In this document: positions 1-6,344 of the stretch, in pieces
Layout: every line of letters begins with the position of its first letter
How positions within the stretch are numbered: the stretch's first letter is position 1
The notes under the pieces: generated by a model
Databases searched by the model: none
What the model was told of the DNA's origin: nothing
The model's input: only the letters and a program-made list of their open reading frames with translations
Position numbers and translations under genes: made by a program
NCBI GenBank assembly: GCA_003249585.1
Contig: QKIM01000549.1
Location: forward strand, 1 to 7,405
Source of the DNA: Deltaproteobacteria bacterium
GTDB lineage: Bacteria; Myxococcota_A; Polyangia; HGW-17
DNA length: 7,405 nt
Direction: 5' to 3'

Positions 1-1
1 G

Positions 2-1402
2 AGCAATCCCCAGGTCGGCACCGTGACGATCAGCCCCTCGGTGGGCGATCTTGAGCTCGTGTGGAACAGCGACACCACCCTGAGCATCATTCCCGACGTG
101 CTCTTCGAGGCGGACACCACCTACACGGTGACCGTGGAGGGGTTCACGGCCGAGAAAAAATCTGCGATGGACTCCTTCACCTGGCAGTTCACCACCGTCT
201 CCGATCAGGGCGACCAGTTGACGGTGCTCACGACCTCGCCCGCCGATGAGCAGACGAACGTTCCCCTGGGCGAGCAGGTGGTCATCACCTTCTCGGACCC
301 GGTGAGCAACCCCGCGGACGGCACCGTGACCATCACACCGGAGGTCTCTGGGATGACGCTCACGTGGCCGACGGCGAACCAGCTCGTCATCACCCACGGC
401 GATTTCGAGCCGTCCATGAGCTACTCGGTCGCCCTGAGTGGATTCGCCGCGACGGGCAAGACCCCCATGGCCGCGCACACGCTGACCTTTGAGACAACGG
501 ACGGCTCCGGGACCTTCGGGCCGGACACACCCTATTCGACCAATCCGACCCTGGGCCGGCGGGTCGCTTCCGGCTCCATCACCATCGACGGCCACAACGG
601 CGGGGAGTGGACCGATGACATGCTCATCGCCATCGACATGGCCAACGATGATCCCCGCTCCCTGGGAGACAACTGGTGCATGCACGAGACCCCCTTTGAC
701 TACACGCACCTGTGGGCTGCCTGGGACGACGACTATCTGTATCTGGCCTGGCAGTTCGTGGACGTCACGGATATCCTGGACCCGTCAAACGCCGGCTCTT
801 CTCACGGGTCCTACCCGGCGGTGATGGATCTCATCCAGTGGATCGCCATCGACGTCGCGCCTGGTGAGGGCTCCGCCTACGACATGTGGGGCAAGAACGG
901 GGGACAGCCCTACTGGGTGGGCAGCGATCTGCCCGACTACCAGATCTACATCGCCTCCAACCTGTGGCAGGGCTACATCTCACGGGCCGTAGACGGCACC
1001 TTCGCGGTGGACGACGGGGGCGTCAACTACTTCTCGGTGGACGACGCCGGGATCGACGTGGCCGTGGGGACCGAGCTGGCGTCGTCGACCCTGTGGGGGG
1101 TGGCCGACGCGGACGACCGGTTCGACGCCGCCTCCCTGATCGATTTCGTGAGCCGCGGGCACGACGGGAGCCGCGACTGCTTCTACGAGATGCGGATCCC
1201 GCTGTCGGCCCTGGGAAATCCGGATTTGGAAGGCACCGGGATCGGGATCATGCTGGGCCATGGAGAGCTCTCTCCCGTGGATACCATCCCCAATGATCCC
1301 GCGACCCTGGATACGCCCGGGACCTCCTCGTCCAACTCTCCGCTGGAGTGGGACGACACCGACAGCCTCTCCGTGGATTTCGCCCGCGTCGGGCACTTCT
1401 AG
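2..1402 (+). CDS. Secreted/surface protein: tandem SbsA-type Ig-like domains plus C-terminal CBM9-like domain (5' truncated by window edge)
   Basis: The reading frame is open to the left edge: residues before the in-frame GTG at 23 (SNPQVGTVTISP) match the internal repeat SNPADGTVTITP, so that GTG is not the start and the N-terminus lies outside. Counting from the GTG, residues 1-58 are the end of one Ig-like (Big_5/SbsA-type) repeat and about 66-157 a full second one (TSPADEQTNVPLGEQVVITF, then a T-F-E-T end). After a Gly/Pro linker, residues about 180-459 resemble a CBM9/DOMON-like beta-sandwich: an IDG...W opening, LWAAWDDDYLYLAWQ near 230-244 and YEMRIPLSALG near 388-398. The visible part has only two cysteines (C219, C386), both in this domain, so a disulfide is possible. 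Family knowledge suggests an extracellular protein presenting a carbohydrate- or ligand-binding module; the ligand is unknown. No C-terminal sorting tail is evident. It converges on the next gene with a 15-bp gap. Confidence 0.85.
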   Translation, partial: SNPQVGTVTISPSVGDLELVWNSDTTLSIIPDVLFEADTTYTVTVEGFTAEKKSAMDSFTWQFTTVSDQGDQLTVLTTSPADEQTNVPLGEQVVITFSDPVSNPADGTVTITPEVSGMTLTWPTANQLVITHGDFEPSMSYSVALSGFAATGKTPMAAHTLTFETTDGSGTFGPDTPYSTNPTLGRRVASGSITIDGHNGGEWTDDMLIAIDMANDDPRSLGDNWCMHETPFDYTHLWAAWDDDYLYLAWQFVDVTDILDPSNAGSSHGSYPAVMDLIQWIAIDVAPGEGSAYDMWGKNGGQPYWVGSDLPDYQIYIASNLWQGYISRAVDGTFAVDDGGVNYFSVDDAGIDVAVGTELASSTLWGVADADDRFDAASLIDFVSRGHDGSRDCFYEMRIPLSALGNPDLEGTGIGIMLGHGELSPVDTIPNDPATLDTPGTSSSNSPLEWDDTDSLSVDFARVGHF

Positions 1403-1417
1403 AACACCGCCCCTTTA

Positions 1418-2554
1418 TCATTCCAGTTTCTGAATCTCTTCACGCACGTGGCGGATCCGGCGGACGTCGCGCTGTCTCGAGATCAGCATCACAGTGATGA
1501 GGATGGCGAGCAGCGCAAGCTCCATGAACGCGATGCTGAGGACCATGATTTTGGTATCGAGCGCCGTCTTCTTTCTCCCCTTGACGCAATCGTAGTCTCC
1601 AATCTTGCCGGTGCCCCTGGTCCGCTTGACGATCTCCCCGTCACAGAACCGGCGGCCCAGAGACCTGCAGTAGGAGTCGCTGATCAGCGGGATCGGAATC
1701 AAAAAGGCCACGGCCAGGGAGAGGGCCAGCTGCATGGCGCCCAGGGTCAGAAACCAGCTGCCCCAGCCGACGTCGATGGCCTTGATGTGATCGTGGAGCA
1801 CCTTGAGACGCTCCATTTTCCGTTCGCGGATCCTGTTCTCCGCCATGAGGCGCTGTCGATCGGCCTCCAGCCGTTTCTCCCTGTCCTGCTGTTCAAGTGC
1901 CTGCTGTGTCTCGTACTCCAGCTGCCTTTGCCAGTCGGGAGTCCCCGAGAAGGTGGCGAACCAGGTGGTGGCGATTTTCGCTGGGTGCAACTTCTGCCAG
2001 ATCGGGTCGGGGATGTAGAAGTCCGTCTGACAAAAGGCGCAGCCGCACACTCTCTCGAAGTCGACCGTGATCCTGAGGGCGGCCCCGCAGCTCGGGCAGG
2101 ACATGGCGATGGGCTTCGGGCTGTCGTCCCGGCTGGTTTTTGCCGGTCCGGACTGCGTCCCCCAGAGGAACTCCAGCTGTTCATACTCCATCCATGGAGG
2201 GCGCCGGATCACTTCGGTCTCGTGGAGGCAGCCCCCGCACGTGACCGAGAGGCTGTTGCGCGTGGCCACAGCGAGCGGCAGATGGCACTGCTCACAGGAG
2301 GGCGTCTCCGCGTCCCACCTGATGGAGAACTTGATATCGTCGAAGGCCTCGTCCCAGTGGTGGTCCCGGCTGTTTTCGATGAGGTTCCGGTCAACGCGGC
2401 CCAGGACGCGCTCCCACAGGGCCGGCGGGAACTGGAGCTCCTTGAGGCAGGAGGAGCACTGCATGGAGAGCACGGGGCCGTTCACGGGGAGGGGGGCTCC
2501 GCAGTGGATGCAGCTGGTCAGGATCTTCAACGAGGCGGATCGGTCATTGCCCAT
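1418..2554 (-). CDS. Membrane protein with three tandem zinc-ribbon modules, coiled coil and two transmembrane helices
   Basis: I do not recognise a named family for this 378-residue protein. It has three CxxC-type zinc-ribbon modules: C15/C18 with C33/C36, C87/C90 with C106/C109, and C153/C156 with C170/C172/C175. Each is followed by a short hydrophobic stretch with Pro and Trp (FPPALW, RPPWMEY, IPDPIW), so the unit looks triplicated. Residues about 207-260 are rich in Glu, Arg, Lys and Gln and probably form a coiled coil. Hydrophobic helices lie at about 266-291 and 335-358, separated by a basic loop with three cysteines (C296, C304, C323). The positive C-terminal tail suggests both termini are cytoplasmic and the loop external. 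The role is unknown; a membrane-anchored metal-binding or protein-interaction scaffold is an inference. An in-frame TGA two codons upstream makes the ATG at 2554 the first available start; its GGTG ribosome site is weak. Confidence 0.85.
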   Translation of the reverse strand: MGNDRSASLKILTSCIHCGAPLPVNGPVLSMQCSSCLKELQFPPALWERVLGRVDRNLIENSRDHHWDEAFDDIKFSIRWDAETPSCEQCHLPLAVATRNSLSVTCGGCLHETEVIRRPPWMEYEQLEFLWGTQSGPAKTSRDDSPKPIAMSCPSCGAALRITVDFERVCGCAFCQTDFYIPDPIWQKLHPAKIATTWFATFSGTPDWQRQLEYETQQALEQQDREKRLEADRQRLMAENRIRERKMERLKVLHDHIKAIDVGWGSWFLTLGAMQLALSLAVAFLIPIPLISDSYCRSLGRRFCDGEIVKRTRGTGKIGDYDCVKGRKKTALDTKIMVLSIAFMELALLAILITVMLISRQRDVRRIRHVREEIQKLE

Positions 2555-2592
2555 GGTTCACCAGCATACACCCTCAGGCCTCCTTTGCACAA

Positions 2593-2648
2593 GCCGGTTG
2601 GTCTGTCGAGCATACCTGGGACAGACCCGCAGCCGGCCCCGTTTTTTT
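2593..2648 (+). terminator. Two-part hairpin followed by a seven-T run (candidate intrinsic terminator)
   Basis: An outer stem GCCGG (2593-2597)/CCGGC (2633-2637) encloses an inner perfect 8-bp stem GGTCTGTC (2600-2607)/GACAGACC (2620-2627). The interior loops are TT and CGCAG and the apical loop is 12 nt. CCCG and seven T residues (2642-2648) follow. Read on the plus strand this resembles a Rho-independent terminator. It would stop plus-strand transcription arriving antisense through the zinc-ribbon gene before the lipoprotein promoter. On the minus strand it lies in the leader of the zinc-ribbon gene. The interior loop makes the call moderate. Confidence 0.4.
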
Positions 2649-2657
2649 ACCATGGGG

Positions 2658-2720
2658 ATTCCCAGACCCAGTCGTTCAGGGGCTGACCGATTTTTCATTG
2701 ACTTTACAGGGTTTGGGAAT
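2658..2720. repeat. 12-bp inverted repeat flanking the candidate lipoprotein promoter
   Basis: ATTCCCAGACCC (2658-2669) pairs with GGGTTTGGGAAT (2709-2720) at 11 of 12 positions, and the odd pair would be G-U in RNA. The arms are 39 bp apart. The candidate -35 (TTGACT, 2698-2703) lies between them, and the right arm fills the -35/-10 spacer. This fits a two-half-site operator, an RNA stem or a small relic element; the sequence does not decide. Confidence 0.45.
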
Positions 2721-2725
2721 AGCCT
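2698..2725 (+). promoter_or_regulatory. Candidate sigma70-type promoter for the lipoprotein gene
   Basis: TTGACT (2698-2703) matches five of six bases of the -35 consensus. TAGCCT (2720-2725), 16 bp downstream, keeps the important T1, A2 and T6 of a -10 box. Transcription would start near 2732, giving a leader of about 25 nt that contains the GGAGG ribosome site. The -10 box is poor, so confidence is limited. Confidence 0.33.
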
Positions 2726-2748
2726 GTTGCTACGTGGTTGAACAAACT

Positions 2749-2753
2749 GGAGG
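2749..2753 (+). promoter_or_regulatory. Ribosome binding site that decides the lipoprotein start
   Basis: GGAGG lies 5 nt before the ATG at 2759 and only 2 nt before the ATG at 2756. It lies downstream of an in-frame TTG at 2738, which it therefore excludes as a start. Confidence 0.7.
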
Positions 2754-2758
2754 TTATG

Positions 2759-4681
2759 ATGAAGTTCTGGTCGCTGATACTGTTTACATTTATCATTCTG
2801 GGTTGTGATGATGGATCCAACGGCTCCTCGGGTCAGTGTGGTGATGGAGTGGTGGACATCGGGGAGGAGTGCGACGGGGAAAATCTCTACGGGAACACCT
2901 GCGCCACCAGGGGATATTATACCGGCGACCTCACCTGCAATGTGGACTGCACCTTCAACGAGACCGATTGCGGGGATGACGGCTACTGTGGCGACGGTGT
3001 CATCAATGTGGAAAACGGCGAGCAGTGCGATGGGGACACATTGGGGGGCGCGACCTGCAATGATGCGGCGGATACCCATTATTACGGTGGGACCCTGCGG
3101 TGCAGCGACACCTGTGAATTCGACTATTCCGACTGCGCGGCCGCAGGCTACTGCGGGGACGGGAACATCGATACCGCCTTCGGTGAAGTCTGTGACGGCG
3201 CAAGCCTCCCGTCTGAGGAGACCTGTGCTTCCAACGGGTACTATGGTTCCTCCCCGCTGGTCTGCGGCGGCGACTGTCAGTTGGATTTTTCACCCTGCCA
3301 GGGCCGCTGCGGAGACGGGGTCCTGGATGGCGCGTTCGGGGAAGCGTGCGACGGGCAGGCCATGGGCGTCGAGACCTGCGAGACCCTCAACTACCACGGC
3401 GGGAGCATCATGTGCTCCGCGCAGTGCCAGTACGATCTCAGCCCCTGCGAAGCCTACGGGCAATGCGGCGACGGGGTGCTTCAGCCATCCTATGAAACCT
3501 GTGATGGAACGGATTTTGGCGATGCGACCTGCCGGGATCTGGCGAAAGCCACGGGGGAGCTTCAGTGTGATCCGGACTGTATGGGCATCTCGTACGACGA
3601 CTGCTACGGGAAGCTGTATATCGCAGCGGGTTCTGCGGAGTATACCTCCTGTGCCATCGATGAGCTCAATGATATCTACTGCTGGGGTCAAAACTCCTCG
3701 GGCCAGTTTGGCAACGGCACGCTCAACGCCAGCCTGGTGCCCACCCAAACCGATGGGGGGAACTATATCGCCCTCAGTTCCGGATCCAAGGCGCATTTCT
3801 GTGCCATCCAGAGCGGCGGGGTCGTGTTCTGCTGGGGTCTCAATGCCGACGGCCAGATCGGGAACGGAACGACCTCGCCCACACCCACAACCACCCCTGA
3901 GCGGATCAGCAGCGACCGGTTTTACAGTTCTATCGATACGGGATACAACCATTCCTGTGCGTTGACCACGACCGGGACCCCCTATTGCTGGGGGAAAAAT
4001 TCCAGCGGGCAGCTCGGAGACGAGTCCGTCACCTCCTCGGCAACCCCGGTTCAGGTGAAGAATATCCTGTACCTCTCGAAGATCGCCGCGGGCGGCGATC
4101 ATTCCTGCGCCCTCACCGGGTCGGGGCAGGCGTATTGCTGGGGGCTCAACGGCAACGGCCAGCTGGGCAACAACTCTACGACCGACCGCAACATCCCGAC
4201 CCAGGTCTCGGGGGGGCTCACCTTCTCCGAGATCTATTGCGGAAACAAAATGAGCTGTGGCTTGACCTCAGCCGGCGTGGCCTACTGCTGGGGGCAGAAC
4301 TTCAACGGCAGTCTGGGCATCGGATCCCTGGATACCGTCGACATGCTCGTCCCCACACCGGTGTCGGGAGGCAGAAGCTTTACCTCACTGAGTCTGAACG
4401 CCTACCACGTCTGTGGTGTCGAGGCCTCCACGCAGGAGCTCTACTGCTGGGGATTCAACAACCATTACCAGCTCGGGACAGGGAACAGCTTTTCCTGGTA
4501 CTCCCCTGTTCAGGTCGACTCCGCCGTGACCTATCTCCAGGCAGCCGTGGGGGGATATCACACCTGTGCGCTCTCCACCAACGGCGGCGTCTACTGCTGG
4601 GGGGCCAACAACTACGGGCAGGTTGGCAACGGGACCACCACCACCCAGACGCTTCCCGCGATAACATCTGAGCCTAACTGA
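2759..4681 (+). CDS. Lipoprotein with five CGDG-type cysteine-rich repeats and a seven-blade RCC1 beta-propeller
   Basis: From the ATG at 2759 (640 residues), a short lipoprotein signal ends in the lipobox IILGC, with lipidated Cys at 16 followed by Asp-Asp. Residues about 27-283 hold five repeats opening CGDG...GE.CDG, at 27, 77, 132, 184 and 236. Each has six cysteines, with a fixed CxxxC between the fourth and fifth. They resemble the cysteine-rich repeats common in Myxococcota surface proteins (DUF4215-like). Residues about 285-640 form an RCC1 propeller with seven (Y/F)CWG...N motifs, which is a complete seven-blade ring. Every blade carries a second cysteine 10-11 residues earlier (298/308, 348/358, 400/410, 450/460, 500/510, 552/563, 603/613), suggesting one disulfide per blade in an oxidising compartment. 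In RCC1-like proteins the propeller is a binding platform; the partner here is unknown. Start choice rests on the GGAGG spacing and signal-peptide length. The two ATGs (2756, 2759) differ by one residue. Confidence 0.93.
   Translation: MKFWSLILFTFIILGCDDGSNGSSGQCGDGVVDIGEECDGENLYGNTCATRGYYTGDLTCNVDCTFNETDCGDDGYCGDGVINVENGEQCDGDTLGGATCNDAADTHYYGGTLRCSDTCEFDYSDCAAAGYCGDGNIDTAFGEVCDGASLPSEETCASNGYYGSSPLVCGGDCQLDFSPCQGRCGDGVLDGAFGEACDGQAMGVETCETLNYHGGSIMCSAQCQYDLSPCEAYGQCGDGVLQPSYETCDGTDFGDATCRDLAKATGELQCDPDCMGISYDDCYGKLYIAAGSAEYTSCAIDELNDIYCWGQNSSGQFGNGTLNASLVPTQTDGGNYIALSSGSKAHFCAIQSGGVVFCWGLNADGQIGNGTTSPTPTTTPERISSDRFYSSIDTGYNHSCALTTTGTPYCWGKNSSGQLGDESVTSSATPVQVKNILYLSKIAAGGDHSCALTGSGQAYCWGLNGNGQLGNNSTTDRNIPTQVSGGLTFSEIYCGNKMSCGLTSAGVAYCWGQNFNGSLGIGSLDTVDMLVPTPVSGGRSFTSLSLNAYHVCGVEASTQELYCWGFNNHYQLGTGNSFSWYSPVQVDSAVTYLQAAVGGYHTCALSTNGGVYCWGANNYGQVGNGTTTTQTLPAITSEPN
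2837..3607 (+). repeat. Five tandem six-cysteine repeats (coding)
   Basis: There are five diverged coding repeats of about 48-55 codons. Shared positions are CGDG, then GE.CDG (the fifth has ETCDG), TC, often a Y-H/Y-x-G stretch, CxxxC, and a final Cys after an acidic/aromatic stretch. The fifth is the most diverged and lacks the Tyr-Tyr pair. The repeats differ clearly at base level, so they are old duplications. Confidence 0.85.
3611..4678 (+). repeat. Seven RCC1 propeller repeats (coding)
   Basis: There are seven coding repeats of about 50 codons, each with a CA(L/I)-like strand, then (Y/F)CWG.N..GQ.GNG-type sequence and a loop with Pro-x-Gln/Pro-Val. The fifth and sixth blades are the most diverged: GSLGIG and HYQLGTG replace GQLGNG, and the sixth has one extra residue between its two cysteines. 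Confidence 0.85.
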
Positions 4682-4782
4682 CCCTTGCCCGGCCGGTTCA
4701 CGTCCATCCGGGATATCAACCATCGCCATCTCAGGGGCGCCAGGTTCTGAGTTCGCCGCCTAAGAGGGCATCAGCACACGAG

Positions 4783-4788
4783 AAGGAG
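4783..4788 (+). promoter_or_regulatory. Ribosome binding site that decides the start of the fusion hydrolase
   Basis: AAGGAG lies 7 nt before the ATG at 4796. An in-frame GTG at 4790 begins only one base after it, too close to be used. Confidence 0.75.
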
Positions 4789-4795
4789 AGTGCGC

Positions 4796-6217
4796 ATGAA
4801 GAAGATCATCCACCTGACCGACACCCACGTGGGCTACAAGAACATGGCGGATCGGCTGGACGCGCTGGTCACCAGCATCATCGACTTTGCCAAGGACCCC
4901 GGGGACTACGTCATCGTCCATACGGGCGATATCGTCGAGGACGCGACCGTGGACGGGAACTACGAGAAGGCCGCTGCCTCCATCGGGCGGCTGAGAACGG
5001 CCGGCTTTCGGGTCCTCTGTGTCCCGGGAAATCACGACTATGGGACAGGGGGCTGGGGAGATGAAAAATATGTGGAGAAATTCAAACACGCCTTTTTGGA
5101 GGACCCCAATGTCTCCTACCCGGTGAAGACCATCATCGGTGAGATCGCGTTTCTCGGCCTGGACTCCATGGCCGACGAGCTGCACTGGTATGACCGGATG
5201 TTCTGCGATGGGGAGCTGGGAGAAAAACAGCTGCAGAGACTCAAGCAGATGCTCCAGCACGACGACGAGGTGAAGAATGCCGCCCACAGGGTGGTGTATC
5301 TCCATCACCGCCCCATCGTGACCGAGTGGTTCCCGACGCTCAAGGACCATGACAAGCTGTACAGGGCGCTCGAGGGGGAGAACATCTCCGCGCTCCTGTT
5401 CGGGCACAAGCACCAGGGCACCGTGTGGAACGGCAACTGGGACATCGCCAGGGTGTACGATGCCGGCGTCTCCACGGGCAAACAGGGCCTCCCCCATCCA
5501 CACCGCGTCATCGATCTCTCCGAGGAGCCCTCCGCGGACGTCGATGCCCGTTTCGGCCTCGCCACGCATATGGCCGATCCCGTTGACCACACCCCCCTCA
5601 GGGAGAGACCCGAGGAGCTGTATCAGAACATCCGGTCCAGGCTGAGGACGGGCGACCTGGTGCTGTTCTCGGGGAGGAGCCCCTTCAGTTACATGATTCG
5701 CCTGGCAACCATGTCCAAGTGGTCCCACGTGGGCATGGTCGTCAAGCTGCCGGAGTACGACTTCCTGACCCTCTTCGAGTCGACCACCTCAGACTGCATC
5801 CGCGATCTGGGGACCCAGGAGATCAAGAACGGAGTCCAGCTGGTCCCCCTGAGCGAACGGATTGAACTGTACAGCGGGGATATCGCGGTCCGGAGAATCC
5901 AGGGCGAACACTACGACGAGAAGGCTTTTGTGGACGCGGTGATGAGCGTGCGGAAGAGGCTGCAGAACAGGCCCTTCGACCCCGACAAGCTGGAGCTGCT
6001 CAGGGCCGCATACGACGGCCCCTTCGGCACAAACACCGAAGACCTGAGCGCCATCTTCTGCAGCGAGCTGGTGGTTGAGGTGTACAAACACCTGGGGCTG
6101 CTCGATGCGGACATCCCCTCCAACGAATACACGCCGGTGGATTTTTCCGCGAAAGGGATGCGGTACCTCCAGTTGGGCTTCTCCCTGTCCGAGGAGATCA
6201 TCCTCAAGGATAGGTAG
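4796..6217 (+). CDS. Calcineurin-like metallophosphoesterase fused to a YiiX/YebB-like (permuted NlpC/P60) cysteine hydrolase
   Basis: The 473-residue product has two enzyme domains. Residues 1 to about 240 carry the full metallophosphoesterase signature: D9-x-H11, G44-D45, GNHD at 78-81, H170 in LHH, and GHKH at 203-206. These are the usual two-metal ligands of the calcineurin-like superfamily. Residues about 270-473 resemble the YiiX/YebB group of circularly permuted papain-fold hydrolases (DUF830-like): TGDLVLF at 285-291, a probable catalytic His311 in SHVGM, Glu328 in LFES with a following GV.LVPL strand, and a probable nucleophile Cys422 in FCSELV. In permuted enzymes the His precedes the Cys, as here. 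There is no signal peptide or membrane helix, so it is probably cytosolic. The substrate is unknown; phosphoester plus amide or ester cleavage on one lipid- or wall-derived compound is an inference. The preceding lipoprotein gene ends 114 bp upstream with no clear terminator, so cotranscription is possible. Confidence 0.92.
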   Translation: MKKIIHLTDTHVGYKNMADRLDALVTSIIDFAKDPGDYVIVHTGDIVEDATVDGNYEKAAASIGRLRTAGFRVLCVPGNHDYGTGGWGDEKYVEKFKHAFLEDPNVSYPVKTIIGEIAFLGLDSMADELHWYDRMFCDGELGEKQLQRLKQMLQHDDEVKNAAHRVVYLHHRPIVTEWFPTLKDHDKLYRALEGENISALLFGHKHQGTVWNGNWDIARVYDAGVSTGKQGLPHPHRVIDLSEEPSADVDARFGLATHMADPVDHTPLRERPEELYQNIRSRLRTGDLVLFSGRSPFSYMIRLATMSKWSHVGMVVKLPEYDFLTLFESTTSDCIRDLGTQEIKNGVQLVPLSERIELYSGDIAVRRIQGEHYDEKAFVDAVMSVRKRLQNRPFDPDKLELLRAAYDGPFGTNTEDLSAIFCSELVVEVYKHLGLLDADIPSNEYTPVDFSAKGMRYLQLGFSLSEEIILKDR

Positions 6218-6344
6218 CGCCGCGTGATCAAAGACCTGCTTCTCCTGGTGCCGGGAGGGTCTGGTGCTCAGCCTCGCCAACGCCCACAGGGCAGGATCGC
6301 GTGCAGTGAAAGTATTTGGGGGTGTAAAGGGCCAAAGGCGGAGA
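6218..6344. other. Short intergenic region between convergent genes
   Basis: These 127 bp separate two genes that converge. I see no open reading frame with a ribosome site and no hairpin followed by a T-run in either direction. Only a small GCCC/GGGC stem near 6280-6293 stands out, too weak to call. Confidence 0.5.

Noticed and set aside
1382..1394. GCCCG/CGGGC hairpin at the end of the first gene
   Set aside because: It is a perfect 5-bp stem but inside the coding end, with no T-run following in either direction; common in GC-rich DNA.
1448..2686. 412-codon open frame on the plus strand opposite the zinc-ribbon gene
   Set aside because: It is a GC-rich shadow frame: low-complexity, rich in Gly/Asp/Arg/Pro, with no domain. 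The minus-strand frame has ordered cysteine motifs, a coiled coil and membrane helices.
2709..2730. Possible sigma54 promoter (GGG...TTGC) upstream of the lipoprotein
   Set aside because: The GG and GC pairs are 11 nt apart, not the required 10, and the CAC after GG is missing.
4730..4751. CTCAG...CTGAG stem between the lipoprotein and fusion-hydrolase genes
   Set aside because: The stem is only 5 bp with a 12-nt loop and no T-run, so it does not support a terminator.
4760..5728. 322-codon minus-strand frame opposite the fusion hydrolase
   Set aside because: The opposite strand carries complete enzyme motifs in a single frame. The antisense product shows no recognisable domain and lies wholly within that gene.
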